Positions 17,029 through 25,662 of a stretch of DNA of 64,000 nucleotides are shown here, one piece after another (within the stretch, counting starts at the first letter, position 1; each line of letters opens with the position of its first letter). The stretch spans positions 1 through 64,000 of the forward strand of contig CAZBVO010000009.1 in NCBI GenBank assembly GCA_964495385.1, read 5' to 3'. The notes beneath the pieces are model-generated. The model was not told where the DNA came from. It saw nothing but the letters and a program-made list of their open reading frames with translations, and did no database searches. The position numbers and the translations under genes are program-made. This stretch comes from CAG-1138 sp964495385 (GTDB lineage: Bacteria; Bacillota; Clostridia; Christensenellales; CAG-917).

Positions 17029-17997
17029 TTATTTTTCTTCTTCGGTCGGGGTGATTATTTCGATTTCGGACAAGGCCTTGCCGTTGACCGTCACGCTTTC
17101 AGGGCAGTTGCCGAACACAATGGCCAGCATGCCGAATTCACAATCGGACGAAACTTTCACCGTTTGCAATTTTTCGCATCCGTAAAATGCGCCGAGGCCG
17201 ACTTTTTTTGCCGACGATGCGGTGACGGAGGTGAGATTTGTGCAGCCCGAGAAGCAATCGACAGGAATAGACGTTACCTTTGACGGCAAAGTGATTTTTT
17301 CAATGCCCGAGTTCATAAAGCATGCCGTGCCGAGTTCGCTGACCGTTTTAGGAATATCAATCGACTCAAGAGCGAAGCAATCCTCAAACGTGCTGACGCC
17401 AAGGTAAACAAGCTGGGACGGAAGCGTCACGCTTGCAAGAGATTCACATCCCGAAAAAGTGCTGCCGTAAAGTCGAGTTACGCTTTCAGGCACCGCAATG
17501 GACGTCAATTTTTTGCAATCACGGAATGCGCTTGCCGCGATTTTTGTGATTTTTGAAGTCAAATTTACCGTTTGAAGGTTTTCGCAACCGCAAAACGCCC
17601 TCTTTTTTATCAGCCTGAAGCTGTCACCCAGGGTGATTTTGGTGATGGTGGTGTCGTTTCTGAACGCACCCTGCGCTATGCCGATAACCGGAAGTTTGTT
17701 GTAAACGCTCGGGAAAATAATCTCTGTAGGTCTGGCATCCTTGTCGCTCCATCCGGTGATCATGTAGCCCTTGCTTTTGGAGTTGCCGAACAGCTCGAAA
17801 GTGAAATATCCGACGTCGGTTGCATTAGGATCGTTTTCGGCGGAAGCAGGGATATCGACGTCGTCATCCTCGGCATCCGAGCCGTACGTCCCCGTCTGAA
17901 CGGGACCGACCTCTGTGGACTTGTCGTCGCAAGCCGCAAAAGCCAACACGCCCAGCACAAGCGTAAGCATCAAAATTATGGCCGTAAGTTTTTTCAT
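17029..17997 (-). CDS. BspA-type leucine-rich repeat lipoprotein
   Basis: The protein is 322 residues. A signal peptide ends in lipobox LAFAAC. After an acidic linker, residues about 85-310 contain roughly eight LRR_5 (BspA/TpLRR) units with the pattern IAxxAFxxCxxLxxIxIPxSVxxI (for example SAFRDCKKLTSIAVPESV). Such repeats form an extended binding surface used for adhesion or ligand capture. The ligand is unknown. It shares repeat type with the lipoprotein at 38876-42649. Confidence 0.88.
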   Translation of the reverse strand: MKKLTAIILMLTLVLGVLAFAACDDKSTEVGPVQTGTYGSDAEDDDVDIPASAENDPNATDVGYFTFELFGNSKSKGYMITGWSDKDARPTEIIFPSVYNKLPVIGIAQGAFRNDTTITKITLGDSFRLIKKRAFCGCENLQTVNLTSKITKIAASAFRDCKKLTSIAVPESVTRLYGSTFSGCESLASVTLPSQLVYLGVSTFEDCFALESIDIPKTVSELGTACFMNSGIEKITLPSKVTSIPVDCFSGCTNLTSVTASSAKKVGLGAFYGCEKLQTVKVSSDCEFGMLAIVFGNCPESVTVNGKALSEIEIITPTEEEK

Positions 17998-18052
17998 ACT
18001 TTACCCTCATCTAAATAGCTTTTTATGTTTGGTTTACACCTATACATTATGT

Positions 18053-18082
18053 ATATTAACACAACGTCGAACCAAAAGTCAA
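18053..18082 (-). promoter_or_regulatory. Promoter of the LRR lipoprotein gene
   Basis: On the minus strand TTGACT (18082-18077) and TAATAT (18058-18053) have an 18-base spacer. Confidence 0.55.
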
Positions 18083-18114
18083 GGGGACGGCTGAAAATCG
18101 CTTCTTCGGGGTGC

Positions 18115-18138
18115 AAAAAACCCTCGCGGATGCGAGGG
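18115..18138 (-). terminator. Terminator of the acyl carrier protein gene
   Basis: The stem CCCTCGC/GCGAGGG with loop GGAT is followed on the minus strand by six T. Confidence 0.9.
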
Positions 18139-18145
18139 CTGAATG

Positions 18146-18373
18146 CTAAATTGATTTTTCGATATACTTTACGACGTCGCCGACGGTTTTGAAACCGTGC
18201 ACGTCATCGTCTTCGATTGTGATGTCCCATTCGTTTTCGACATCCATAAGCATGCCGACGATTTCCAACGAATCGGCGCCGAGATCCCTGATAATGTCGG
18301 ACTCCGGCGTAATTTTTGCCTTGTCCAACCCGAGTTGCTCGGCAAGCATATCTCTAAGTTTTTCGAATACCAT
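18146..18373 (-). CDS. acpP: Acyl carrier protein
   Basis: The protein is 75 residues from the start at 18373, which has GGGGAGG upstream; a longer reading lacks a site and would include the promoter. DLGADSLEIV carries the Ser that receives 4'-phosphopantetheine, and the acidic helices are typical. It carries acyl chains in fatty acid or other thioester synthesis. No fab genes are nearby; its neighbour upstream is the enzyme that would activate it. Confidence 0.93.
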   Translation of the reverse strand: MVFEKLRDMLAEQLGLDKAKITPESDIIRDLGADSLEIVGMLMDVENEWDITIEDDDVHGFKTVGDVVKYIEKSI

Positions 18374-18402
18374 AACAAATACCTCCCCAAAAACTATGGT
18401 CC

Positions 18403-18431
18403 ATTTTACAATAATCCGCAAAATCTGTCAA
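18403..18431 (-). promoter_or_regulatory. Promoter of the acyl carrier protein gene
   Basis: On the minus strand TTGACA (18431-18426) and TAAAAT (18408-18403) have a 17-base spacer, giving the ACP gene its own start besides read-through from the transferase gene. Confidence 0.8.
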
Positions 18432-18483
18432 CGATTTTCGACAACTGTGCGGTAAACGACGAGAATTTTGCGGTTATTAGAGG

Positions 18484-19008
18484 TTATTCGACGTCGGTGA
18501 ACACGATTTCTTGCGGAACGGACGCAATGGCACCCTTGTATCCCTCGATGAAATCAACGGACGTCAATTCGATTTTTTCGCCCTCGTATTCAATCGGCAG
18601 GGTAACGTCGATTTTTGTCAAACCGCCGATGCCGTCGGCCGTATATTTCAAAAACGCCTCTTTTTTGGTCCAGACGGAAAAATAATTTTCCTTGCTGTCG
18701 CAAGCCGCAACCTCGCCGCCCGTAAACCACCTTTTTGCCATGGCCTCGTAGTCGACGTCCTTGATTTTTTCGATATCGCAACCGACCTCCGAATCGCTCA
18801 TGGCCAACATCGCAACGTCGCCGCTGTGCGAAAGGCTGAACCTTATTTCGGGATGCCCCTCGAAATACGGCTTCCCGTTTTTGCCCGACGCTTCGGTCGG
18901 CGACGGAGCCTTATCCTTGCCCTCGAAGTCGAGATAACGGACAAAGCACTCCTCGATAAATTCTCTTCTATGTTCCTTGCTGTAGTTTCTTTTTATAAAT
19001 ACCAGCAT
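18484..19008 (-). CDS. 4'-phosphopantetheinyl transferase, Sfp type
   Basis: The protein is 174 residues. FSLSHSGD, VGCDIEKIKD and the FSVWTKKEAFLK motif are the CoA/Mg binding and catalytic blocks of Sfp/AcpT-type enzymes. It moves phosphopantetheine from CoA onto carrier proteins. Its position 110 bases upstream of an ACP gene on the same strand suggests that ACP is its target. It is shorter than Sfp (about 225), with a reduced N-terminal half. Confidence 0.9.
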   Translation of the reverse strand: MLVFIKRNYSKEHRREFIEECFVRYLDFEGKDKAPSPTEASGKNGKPYFEGHPEIRFSLSHSGDVAMLAMSDSEVGCDIEKIKDVDYEAMAKRWFTGGEVAACDSKENYFSVWTKKEAFLKYTADGIGGLTKIDVTLPIEYEGEKIELTSVDFIEGYKGAIASVPQEIVFTDVE

Positions 19009-19037
19009 AGCGGCCCCCTTTGGTTTCAGATAGAACC

Positions 19038-19066
19038 ATTATATCACCCGAGCCGCCCGATTGCAA
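19038..19066 (-). promoter_or_regulatory. Promoter of the transferase gene
   Basis: On the minus strand TTGCAA (19066-19061) and TATAAT (19043-19038) have a 17-base spacer. The promoter overlaps the 3' end region of the TauE/SafE gene at 19077. Confidence 0.75.
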
Positions 19067-19076
19067 GGCTTGGACG

Positions 19077-19430
19077 TTATTTTGCGGTAAAAAATCCGGC
19101 CACACCCAAAAACGCCAAAAACAAACCGAAATACCTGCCGAGGTTTTCTGCCGACACGTTTTTTGCCAAAACGCTGCCCGCAATCGCCGCGGCCACTCCC
19201 CCGACAAGCAAAAGCCACGCACCTTTCATCTTGACCAGTCCGCCTGCTGCGTGAACCGCCAAAGCCGCACCGCTCATCGGCACAAAGGACACCAAATTTA
19301 TCAACTGCGCCGCCCTCTGTTCGGTTTTCAAAAGATACACCGCCAGCGGAATAAGCAAGGTTCCGCCACCCATTCCCATGCCTCCCATAAGGCCGCCGAG
19401 CAATCCTACCAAAATATACAAAACAACCAT
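19077..19430 (-). CDS. Half-size TauE/SafE transporter subunit (second gene)
   Basis: The protein is 117 residues with about four membrane helices. VGLLGGLMGGMGMGGGTLLIPL is a TauE/SafE repeat (Gly-rich first helix). Full TauE/SafE exporters have two such repeats in about 250 residues; here one repeat is a separate protein, next to a matching partner 46 bases upstream. The family exports sulfite, sulfoacetate or related anions. Ribosome site AAAGGTGG. Confidence 0.82.
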   Translation of the reverse strand: MVVLYILVGLLGGLMGGMGMGGGTLLIPLAVYLLKTEQRAAQLINLVSFVPMSGAALAVHAAGGLVKMKGAWLLLVGGVAAAIAGSVLAKNVSAENLGRYFGLFLAFLGVAGFFTAK

Positions 19431-19476
19431 AAACCACCTTTACGCAAACAATTTCAGAACCTAATCTGCCGTTTTG

Positions 19477-19872
19477 TTATCTAAAAAACATTTTCAGTCC
19501 TGCGCCAATCATAACCAGATTAAACAAAAAACGCACAATTTTTTCCGGCAGAATCTTAAGCAAAACCGCACCTATAACACCGCCCGCGGTAACCGCCGCC
19601 ACTATCCACAAACCGCCGTCCACAAAGCTTATTCCCGTCTTGAAATAAACCCTCAAACTGACCAGCGTCAGCGGAAGCATAACCGCCAATGCCGTTGCGT
19701 GTGCCTGTTTATCTCCGAGCTTTGCCACCAAACAAAGAAACGGCACCGCCAACAATCCGCCACCTCCGCCGAAAAATCCGTTCACAAAGCCGCACACCGT
19801 GCCGCACAACAGCTCGAACAGCCGTTTGAACACGACTTGGGCGGTAGATATTTTTGCAAATTTACTTCTCAT
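19477..19872 (-). CDS. Half-size TauE/SafE transporter subunit (first gene)
   Basis: From the ATG at 19872 the protein is 131 residues. CGFVNGFFGGGGGLLAVPFL is the other TauE/SafE repeat, followed by about three more helices. A GTG at 19929 would add 19 residues; neither start has a clear ribosome site, so the N terminus is uncertain. With the gene at 19077 it probably makes a two-chain transporter (inference). Confidence 0.78.
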   Translation of the reverse strand: MRSKFAKISTAQVVFKRLFELLCGTVCGFVNGFFGGGGGLLAVPFLCLVAKLGDKQAHATALAVMLPLTLVSLRVYFKTGISFVDGGLWIVAAVTAGGVIGAVLLKILPEKIVRFLFNLVMIGAGLKMFFR

Positions 19873-19939
19873 AAGGCTATTTTGTTGCGTTTTTTGTTTT
19901 TTATTTAGGAAGGTTTGAACGATATGCACCTCAAATTGT

Positions 19940-19968
19940 TTGCCAAACGTGTTTTTTTGGTATATAAT
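19940..19968 (+). promoter_or_regulatory. Promoter of the five-module lipoprotein gene
   Basis: TTGCCA (19940-19945) and TATAAT (19963-19968) have a 17-base spacer. The leader is about 97 bases and ends in AGGAG. Confidence 0.75.
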
Positions 19969-20072
19969 TGTTTGAGTTATTGTGGAATACTGTTTAATTT
20001 AAATAGAAATTTAAGTATTGCATTTTAAAATTTAGATAACAATAAAGCATATCAAAGCAAACAGGAGACAAA

Positions 20073-23000
20073 ATGAAAAACGCTAAAAGATTGTTAACTC
20101 TTTTATTGGTTGTAATTCTCTCGGTATCGCTCGTTGCTTTCGCCGCTTGCGACGATGATTCGGAAACTCCGGACAACAGCGACTCCTCTTCCGTAACTCT
20201 TACCGTCAAAAACGGTAACTTTGCGGCATTTTCCGACGTGGCCGACGACAGCGCCGGCGTTCCTCAACCGGGCAGCCCTACCAACTGGACGGCAGTTTCC
20301 GGCAGCACGTCCTCGTCCGTAAAAGGCGTTGTCGACGTTTCGAAGTGGGAAAAATACGGTTCGAAGATTTCCGACAAAGCCGGTTTGTGGTTCTACACCT
20401 CCAACCCGGACAAAATGACGTCTTCCCTCACCGAAAACCTCGATGCCGACAACAACGTGCTTATGGTTTATAACAGTGCGGCAGGTTATGCCGGATACTA
20501 CGGTGCAAGCGCACTGTCTGTTTCGGCAGGCAAGGAATACGTTTTGCACGTTTCCGTCAAAACCAACGTAACCAGCCAAACCGGCGGCGCAAAAATTTAC
20601 GTCTACAACTCGGCAGCGGGCTACATGGAAATCGCAAACATCAACACCAACGGCGAATGGAAAAACTACACCATCCGCATTATCGGCAACCCTATCGCAA
20701 CCAAGAGTCTTTCGCTGTACCTCACCATGGGCTACAACGAGAAAGACACCGCTTCGGGCTGGGCATTTTTCGACAACGTTTACCTTGAGGACGTTTCCGA
20801 CAGCGAAACCGTTGCCGCAACCGACAAAACTTTGGACCTTGCAATCCCTAACCCTGAATTCGATTTCGTAACCTTCAACTCCAAGGGTGGAAGCAACACG
20901 GCCGCAATGTACACCTCGACCAACACCGGCAACGGCAACAACCTTTACAGAAGGATTGACACCACCACCGAAATTTTCGAGGCTGCAAAATCCGGCTATG
21001 GCGACGGAATCGTAAACCCGGGCACCCCTGAAGGCACCGTCGGCAGCCACGTTTACATGCTCTACAACAGCGAACTGTCCGCAATCGGCATGAGCTCCAC
21101 CAGCACCGTAAACTTTGCTCAATGCGGTCTCTACAAGGTTTCCGTTTGGGTAAAAACCAACATTTCCGCCGACACTTCGGCAAACTGCACTGCCGCGCTT
21201 AAACTCGTTGACGGCAATACCGAATACGTCATCGACGGCATTTCCACCAACGGCGCATGGCAACGTTGCACTTTCTACGTTATCGCAAGCAAAAACAACG
21301 ACAGCTCGCTCGATTTCGAATTCCACTTCGGTACCGGCAAATCGGAAGACGGCGTTAAGCCTGCTACTTTCAGCAAGGGCTGGGCATTCTTTGACGGCCT
21401 CACTTACGAAAAGGTCTCTTCTGCCGACGAATTCGTCGACGAAGCCGGCGTAAGCAAAATCGTCAACCTGCGCATCGATGAAAACAGCCTTCTCGAAAAC
21501 GGCTACTTCAACAACGCAAATCCGACACTCGGCTTCTCGGCAGTAACCGACGAAAACAGCACGCTTGTCGGCGGCACCGATGCTTCGGGCGTTAAAGTCG
21601 GCGTTATCGACCTTGCCGACACCGACAAAAACATCACGCTTTTGGACGGCACCGTCTCCACCTACGACGACAGCCTCACCGTTCCTGCTCTTCCGTACGT
21701 CAACACCGTTTCGGGCAGCAACCGCGTTTTGGCAATTCTGTCCTCCAACCCTTGCATCTACAAACTTAAGTTTGCCGATTCCGCACTCACATTGGGTGCA
21801 AACGGCTACTACCGTTTGGGCGTTTGGGTTAAGACTCAAAACTTCGCAGACGCCAGCATGGTTGTCAAACTTATCGACGCCGTCGAAGACGCGGTTCTCG
21901 CAACTTCCTCGGGCATCGACACCGACGATATCGACAGCGGCACGATTGACGGTTGGCAAGAAGTGGTTTTCCTCGTCCAAACCGGCGCGGAAGCTAAAAC
22001 CGTTTATTTGCAATTCGAACTCGGCAGCGGCAGCGTTTACACCCCTGACACTCTCGTTAAGGGCAACGCATTCCTCGCAAACCTCACTTTGACCGCAACC
22101 GACTACGACGATTATTCGTCCTCTACGTCCAACTTCCGCAAGAAGGCTTCTTACATCAGCACCTCTTCGGACACCGTAAACAACGGCAACTTCAACAATC
22201 TCGATTACGACAAGACCGAAGGTCTTGCAAACAACGGCCTTGTTGACGGCACCCTTTCCGAAAACTTCGGCGTGCCTGCAAACTGGACTCTCACCAACAA
22301 CAACGGCAACGGCAAACAACTGGCCGGCATAGTTGACGTTCACAATTCCGCTCTCGTGGCAAACATCGTGGCAGATTTTGCAAACTCCGCTCTTCTGTCC
22401 GAAACCATGTTCGGCGACAACATGTTCATCAACCCTAACACCGCAGGCCTCACCGCCGACCAACTCAGCTACTTCGGCGGCGACAACGTTTTGATGATTG
22501 CTTCCGGCGACGTCAAAACTTCCGATTCCGCTTTGAACGGCAAAATGGCATCCGTAGGCTACACCACTTCGAGTTCGTTCTCGTTGTCGGCAAACGGCTA
22601 CTACCTCGTTTCCGTTCTCGTCAAAACCGTTGGCGACAGCACGGCAAGCCTGTATCTCTATGACACAGACAATGCGGTTCTGGCAAAATTCGAAGCAATT
22701 CAGAGCGGCACCGACAACCAAGGCTGGACTCGTTACACCTTTGCGGCAAAGACGGGTATCTCCGCAAAATCGGTAAAACTCGGTTTGTACCTCGGCGACA
22801 GAACCACCTCCTCCAACCTTTCTAAGATTGACGAAGGCACCGAATATTCCACTCTCAAAGCTGGCGTCGTATTCTTCGACCAAGCCGCACTCATCAGCAT
22901 CGATAAGGCTGCTTACAACGCTCTTGTCGAAGGCGATGCTACCAAACTTTGCAGCTTCACTTCCGACAGTTTCGAAAACTTCGCAACCTCCACCGTCGAA

Positions 23001-24050
23001 AGCAGCGGCCTTGGCAAACCGTCAAACTGGACCGGCGCATCCGACTACAAGAAGACCGATGAAAAACCTTCCGCAAACACCACCGCAGGCGTGTTTGTAG
23101 GCGGCAACAACGACACCTTCCTCGACAGACTTGTCGGATTCAACGACTTCGTTAAACTCAGCGGCGATCCTGTCGACGGCACCGATTACTTCTTCAAAGA
23201 CGGCGACACCTGGCGCATCTGGACCACCGGCGACGATGAAGAAAGCCGTTACGAAAACGACACCATCGCACAGCTTGCAAAAGACAACAGCCTCTCTTTG
23301 GCCGACCAACTTGCAGCTCAATACGAATTAAGAGCCGCTTACGTTGCTAAATTCGTCGAAAGCGAACCTAACAGCTACTTGCTCATCCACAACGAAGACA
23401 TGACCGCTTACGGCTTCACTTCGTCCAAGTTCACCTTCTCGAAGAACAGCTACTACAAGGTCTCCTTCTCCGCAAAATTGGTGGATGCAAGCGAAAACGC
23501 TTACCTCTACGTTCAACTTAACGATACCACCGCAGGTGTCGGCGACTACGTCATCAAGATCACCGCTTCCGAGTGGACCGACGGAACCTTCTACATCAAG
23601 ACTTCTTCGTCCGATGCAAGCGTTACCGTAAAACTCGGACTCGGCCGCGTATACACCCCGGCAAACTCCTCCGACGTCGTTTATGACTATTGCACCGGCT
23701 TTGCTCTGTTCGACAACATCGACGTGCAGAAGATCGAATCGTCCGAATACAACGCGGCAAGCACCGACGCTGACGCTCACGTCCTTAAAGACACCCTCAC
23801 CGATTCCAAGAACATCGATGCAGGCACCGATTCCGACAAGGACGACGACAAGAACAGCCTCAGCTGGCTGTGGATCAGCTCCATCGTTATCGGCGCACTC
23901 ATGATCATTGCAGTTATCGTTTACTTCGTCAAGAAAGTTCTGCCTAAACGCCGCGCGCTCAAGAATTTGCCGAGCTACGACGCAAGAAGAGCAAACTCCC
24001 CTGACAGCCTCAAGAAACGTGAGGACAAATACAAGAACATGAAGGACTAA
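20073..24050 (+). CDS. Giant surface lipoprotein with five jelly-roll-like modules
   Basis: The protein is 1325 residues. The signal peptide ends in lipobox VAFAAC, followed by an acidic linker. Five diverged repeats lie at about 41-237, 248-455, 465-690, 700-950 and 967-1230. Each runs: NGNF-type start, PSNWT or similar, VGVIDV, NVLMIYN, SANGYYLVSVWVKT, GWxxYTF, and KGWAFFDN, the pattern of carbohydrate-binding or discoidin-like beta-sandwich modules. Near the C terminus is one membrane helix (WLWISSIVIGALMIIAVIVY) and a basic tail. A lipid at one end and a helix at the other would hold it as a loop on the membrane. Binding to glycans is inference; no catalytic domain is seen. Confidence 0.82.
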   Translation: MKNAKRLLTLLLVVILSVSLVAFAACDDDSETPDNSDSSSVTLTVKNGNFAAFSDVADDSAGVPQPGSPTNWTAVSGSTSSSVKGVVDVSKWEKYGSKISDKAGLWFYTSNPDKMTSSLTENLDADNNVLMVYNSAAGYAGYYGASALSVSAGKEYVLHVSVKTNVTSQTGGAKIYVYNSAAGYMEIANINTNGEWKNYTIRIIGNPIATKSLSLYLTMGYNEKDTASGWAFFDNVYLEDVSDSETVAATDKTLDLAIPNPEFDFVTFNSKGGSNTAAMYTSTNTGNGNNLYRRIDTTTEIFEAAKSGYGDGIVNPGTPEGTVGSHVYMLYNSELSAIGMSSTSTVNFAQCGLYKVSVWVKTNISADTSANCTAALKLVDGNTEYVIDGISTNGAWQRCTFYVIASKNNDSSLDFEFHFGTGKSEDGVKPATFSKGWAFFDGLTYEKVSSADEFVDEAGVSKIVNLRIDENSLLENGYFNNANPTLGFSAVTDENSTLVGGTDASGVKVGVIDLADTDKNITLLDGTVSTYDDSLTVPALPYVNTVSGSNRVLAILSSNPCIYKLKFADSALTLGANGYYRLGVWVKTQNFADASMVVKLIDAVEDAVLATSSGIDTDDIDSGTIDGWQEVVFLVQTGAEAKTVYLQFELGSGSVYTPDTLVKGNAFLANLTLTATDYDDYSSSTSNFRKKASYISTSSDTVNNGNFNNLDYDKTEGLANNGLVDGTLSENFGVPANWTLTNNNGNGKQLAGIVDVHNSALVANIVADFANSALLSETMFGDNMFINPNTAGLTADQLSYFGGDNVLMIASGDVKTSDSALNGKMASVGYTTSSSFSLSANGYYLVSVLVKTVGDSTASLYLYDTDNAVLAKFEAIQSGTDNQGWTRYTFAAKTGISAKSVKLGLYLGDRTTSSNLSKIDEGTEYSTLKAGVVFFDQAALISIDKAAYNALVEGDATKLCSFTSDSFENFATSTVESSGLGKPSNWTGASDYKKTDEKPSANTTAGVFVGGNNDTFLDRLVGFNDFVKLSGDPVDGTDYFFKDGDTWRIWTTGDDEESRYENDTIAQLAKDNSLSLADQLAAQYELRAAYVAKFVESEPNSYLLIHNEDMTAYGFTSSKFTFSKNSYYKVSFSAKLVDASENAYLYVQLNDTTAGVGDYVIKITASEWTDGTFYIKTSSSDASVTVKLGLGRVYTPANSSDVVYDYCTGFALFDNIDVQKIESSEYNAASTDADAHVLKDTLTDSKNIDAGTDSDKDDDKNSLSWLWISSIVIGALMIIAVIVYFVKKVLPKRRALKNLPSYDARRANSPDSLKKREDKYKNMKD

Positions 24051-24074
24051 TCTTCTTTCAAAACAACAAAATCA

Positions 24075-24105
24075 AAAGGCCGACATAATTTGTCGGCCTT
24101 TTTCA
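24075..24105 (+). terminator. Terminator at the left edge of the AT-rich island
   Basis: The stem AAAAGGCCGACA/TGTCGGCCTTTT is followed by T. It closely resembles the hairpin at 25886-25912 on the other side of the island. Confidence 0.9.
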
Positions 24106-24136
24106 AACAATTTATAACGAATATCTGTATCGTCCG

Positions 24137-24265
24137 TCACTTTTCTTTTTTAGTTGTTTTCCTTTTTGCATAATAAGATGCTATCGCTTGCTTTTGTTTC
24201 TTTCTTGCTTCGGGAGTTTTTGCTTTTACATAACTGCTCTTTTTCTTTTCTTTGTTAAAAAACAT
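24137..24265 (-). CDS. 42-residue basic peptide gene
   Basis: Read directly from the minus strand: ATG at 24265, TGA at 24137. The peptide begins MFFNKEKKKSSYVKAK, has a central TPEARKKQKQAIASYYAKRK segment, and is very rich in Lys. It starts 4 bases after the WYL gene stop; the ribosome site GAGGGGTGAT overlaps that stop, so translation is probably coupled. Short basic proteins with a TPExRxKQ...YY pattern occur on mobile elements (from memory). Function unknown. Confidence 0.6.
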   Translation of the reverse strand: MFFNKEKKKSSYVKAKTPEARKKQKQAIASYYAKRKTTKKEK

Positions 24266-24269
24266 TCTA

Positions 24270-25022
24270 TCACCCCTCTACCTCTACTTCCTTTTCAAAA
24301 TCGCAATCATCGACATATTCTTGCAACAATTTTATTAACGTTTCACTTGGCTTGTATTTTTGTTTTATCATATATATGTCCTGTATTCTATACAACGGTA
24401 TCGATTTGATTCTGTTGTTCTTAATGTCGTATATAACACAAAAATTTGTTTGCTCGTACAAATAACCATAATAATAATTATAAGCAAAAGCCCTATACCC
24501 TTCTCCGGTTATTTTGTCTTTAAAGTGTACTATGTTTTGAGACAAACAGGCATCGCTAAAAATGTCTATTTCTTTATCACACACAAGAATTTCCCTTTTG
24601 TATTGAGGAAGCCGCGAATACTCATTTAATAATCCTCGAATATAAACGGGGACTTCTTGAGCCGTTATAATGATTTCGCTGCTTTGTATTTCATCGTATG
24701 TTGCCATTGTTTCTTTTGACGGCCGAATCCAAAGATATTCTTCTAAAATATTTAATTCCGCATTATCAAAATAAACTCTGTCGATAACCGTGTTCACGGC
24801 ACTATATATATCCTCGCTGTCTTGTCTGTTATATTCGTTTTTTAATATGCTTTCAATTTCGCTCCTCCTTGCTTTTCTAACTTCTACAAGTGTAGGAATA
24901 AGTTTGTTGAGCAAAGCATTTTTGTTAGATTTATTATTTTTAGTAAATCCAAAACGCAAAGCATCGTTTTCTAAAATATTCGCCACAAAAGAGGACACCT
25001 TAATCTTTATTTTATCTGTCAT
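24270..25022 (-). CDS. RHH-WYL domain regulator
   Basis: The protein is 250 residues. The first 50 or so (IKVSSFVANILENDA...NKNALLNKLIPTL) look like a ribbon-helix-helix DNA-binding fold; residues about 170-225 (YRAFAYNYYYGYLY, FCVIYDIKNNRIKSIPLYRI) look like a WYL ligand-sensing domain. RHH-WYL proteins include transcription regulators and the Cas13d accessory WYL1, but no cas gene is here. It is AT-rich compared with its neighbours, as is the divergent pair at 25225. Promoter and possible operators lie in the shared 200-base gap, suggesting it controls both sides (inference). Confidence 0.72.
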   Translation of the reverse strand: MTDKIKIKVSSFVANILENDALRFGFTKNNKSNKNALLNKLIPTLVEVRKARRSEIESILKNEYNRQDSEDIYSAVNTVIDRVYFDNAELNILEEYLWIRPSKETMATYDEIQSSEIIITAQEVPVYIRGLLNEYSRLPQYKREILVCDKEIDIFSDACLSQNIVHFKDKITGEGYRAFAYNYYYGYLYEQTNFCVIYDIKNNRIKSIPLYRIQDIYMIKQKYKPSETLIKLLQEYVDDCDFEKEVEVEG

Positions 25023-25042
25023 TTTTAAGCTCCTTTGTAACT

Positions 25043-25071
25043 ATTATACAACTTGTCTCCTTATAAATCAA
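25043..25071 (-). promoter_or_regulatory. Promoter of the WYL gene
   Basis: On the minus strand TTGATT (25071-25066) and TATAAT (25048-25043) have a 17-base spacer; AAAGGAGC precedes the ATG. Confidence 0.8.
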
Positions 25072-25139
25072 CAAAAACAACAGAAACTATATCAAATTGT
25101 CTACCCTATAACACAAAACAGAGGAGACACGATTTGATA
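25052..25139. promoter_or_regulatory. Candidate operator cluster between divergent genes
   Basis: TATCAAATTGTCT (25090-25102) is mirrored by AGACACGATTTGATA (25125-25139), an inverted repeat with two extra bases. A third half-site, ACTTGTCTCC (25052-25061), lies between the WYL promoter boxes and matches GGAGACAC at 25123-25130 in reverse. Placement between divergent genes fits autoregulation by the WYL protein. Confidence 0.5.
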
Positions 25140-25224
25140 GAAAAACAATTGTTTTTTTGATACAATAAAGATACGAGATCTTTGGCGCCATCATCTTGAC
25201 TAAGCAATAAGGAGGTGATATAAT

Positions 25225-25662
25225 ATGAGCATATTCGGTTTTTTAATCAAATCCAAAAAAGAAATGGAAAAAGTAAATACTGCGCACATAAAAATGGGCA
25301 AGTATATCCTGACACCACACGCACAAAATCGCATTGCAGACAAAACCAGAAAGATAAACAAAAGTGATGTTTTAAGCAACCTGTTTACAAAACCAAACGG
25401 CATAACCAAAATAAAATACGAAAACAATAGACCGTCTTATAATCGTGTCGGCAAGCATATAACTACCAGCATAAACCCAACAAACAATAAAGTGGTCTCG
25501 TGTAGACCGATCAGCAAACAGGATAGAAAAGAATTTGATTTGATAAATATAAAAAAGAAAGGACAAAAAAAGAAATATGTTAAACGAAATTCAAAAAAAC
25601 AAGTTCAAACAACAAGCAAAAGAAGCCGCGCAAAATCTTTTGAAAGAATTAAACATTTCTAA
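25225..25662 (+). CDS. Unknown basic protein with an HAQNR motif
   Basis: The protein is 145 residues with a textbook ribosome site (AAGGAGGTGAT, five bases before the ATG). The segment YILTPHAQNRIADKTRKI resembles the start of DUF4258-like or RelE/BrnT-type small proteins (HAxxR motif), and the tail after residue 110 is a low-complexity Lys/Arg stretch. The last 86 bases overlap the next gene in another frame. A toxin-like role is only a guess. Confidence 0.6.
   Translation: MSIFGFLIKSKKEMEKVNTAHIKMGKYILTPHAQNRIADKTRKINKSDVLSNLFTKPNGITKIKYENNRPSYNRVGKHITTSINPTNNKVVSCRPISKQDRKEFDLINIKKKGQKKKYVKRNSKKQVQTTSKRSRAKSFERIKHF

Noticed and set aside
20103..22883. A 926-codon open frame antisense to the giant lipoprotein gene
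   Set aside because: It mirrors the codon pattern of the sense gene (few stops in that frame), has no ribosome site and a Cys/Val-rich unnatural composition.
24270..25022. RHH-WYL protein as part of a Cas13d CRISPR system
   Set aside because: No Cas13d-sized gene or repeat array lies nearby; only the domain layout is shared.
25565..25572. AAAAAAG slippery run near the end of the 145-residue gene, possible programmed -1 frameshift
   Set aside because: The -1 frame stops within four codons, and the next gene is in the +1 frame with its own ATG; no downstream stimulator is evident.
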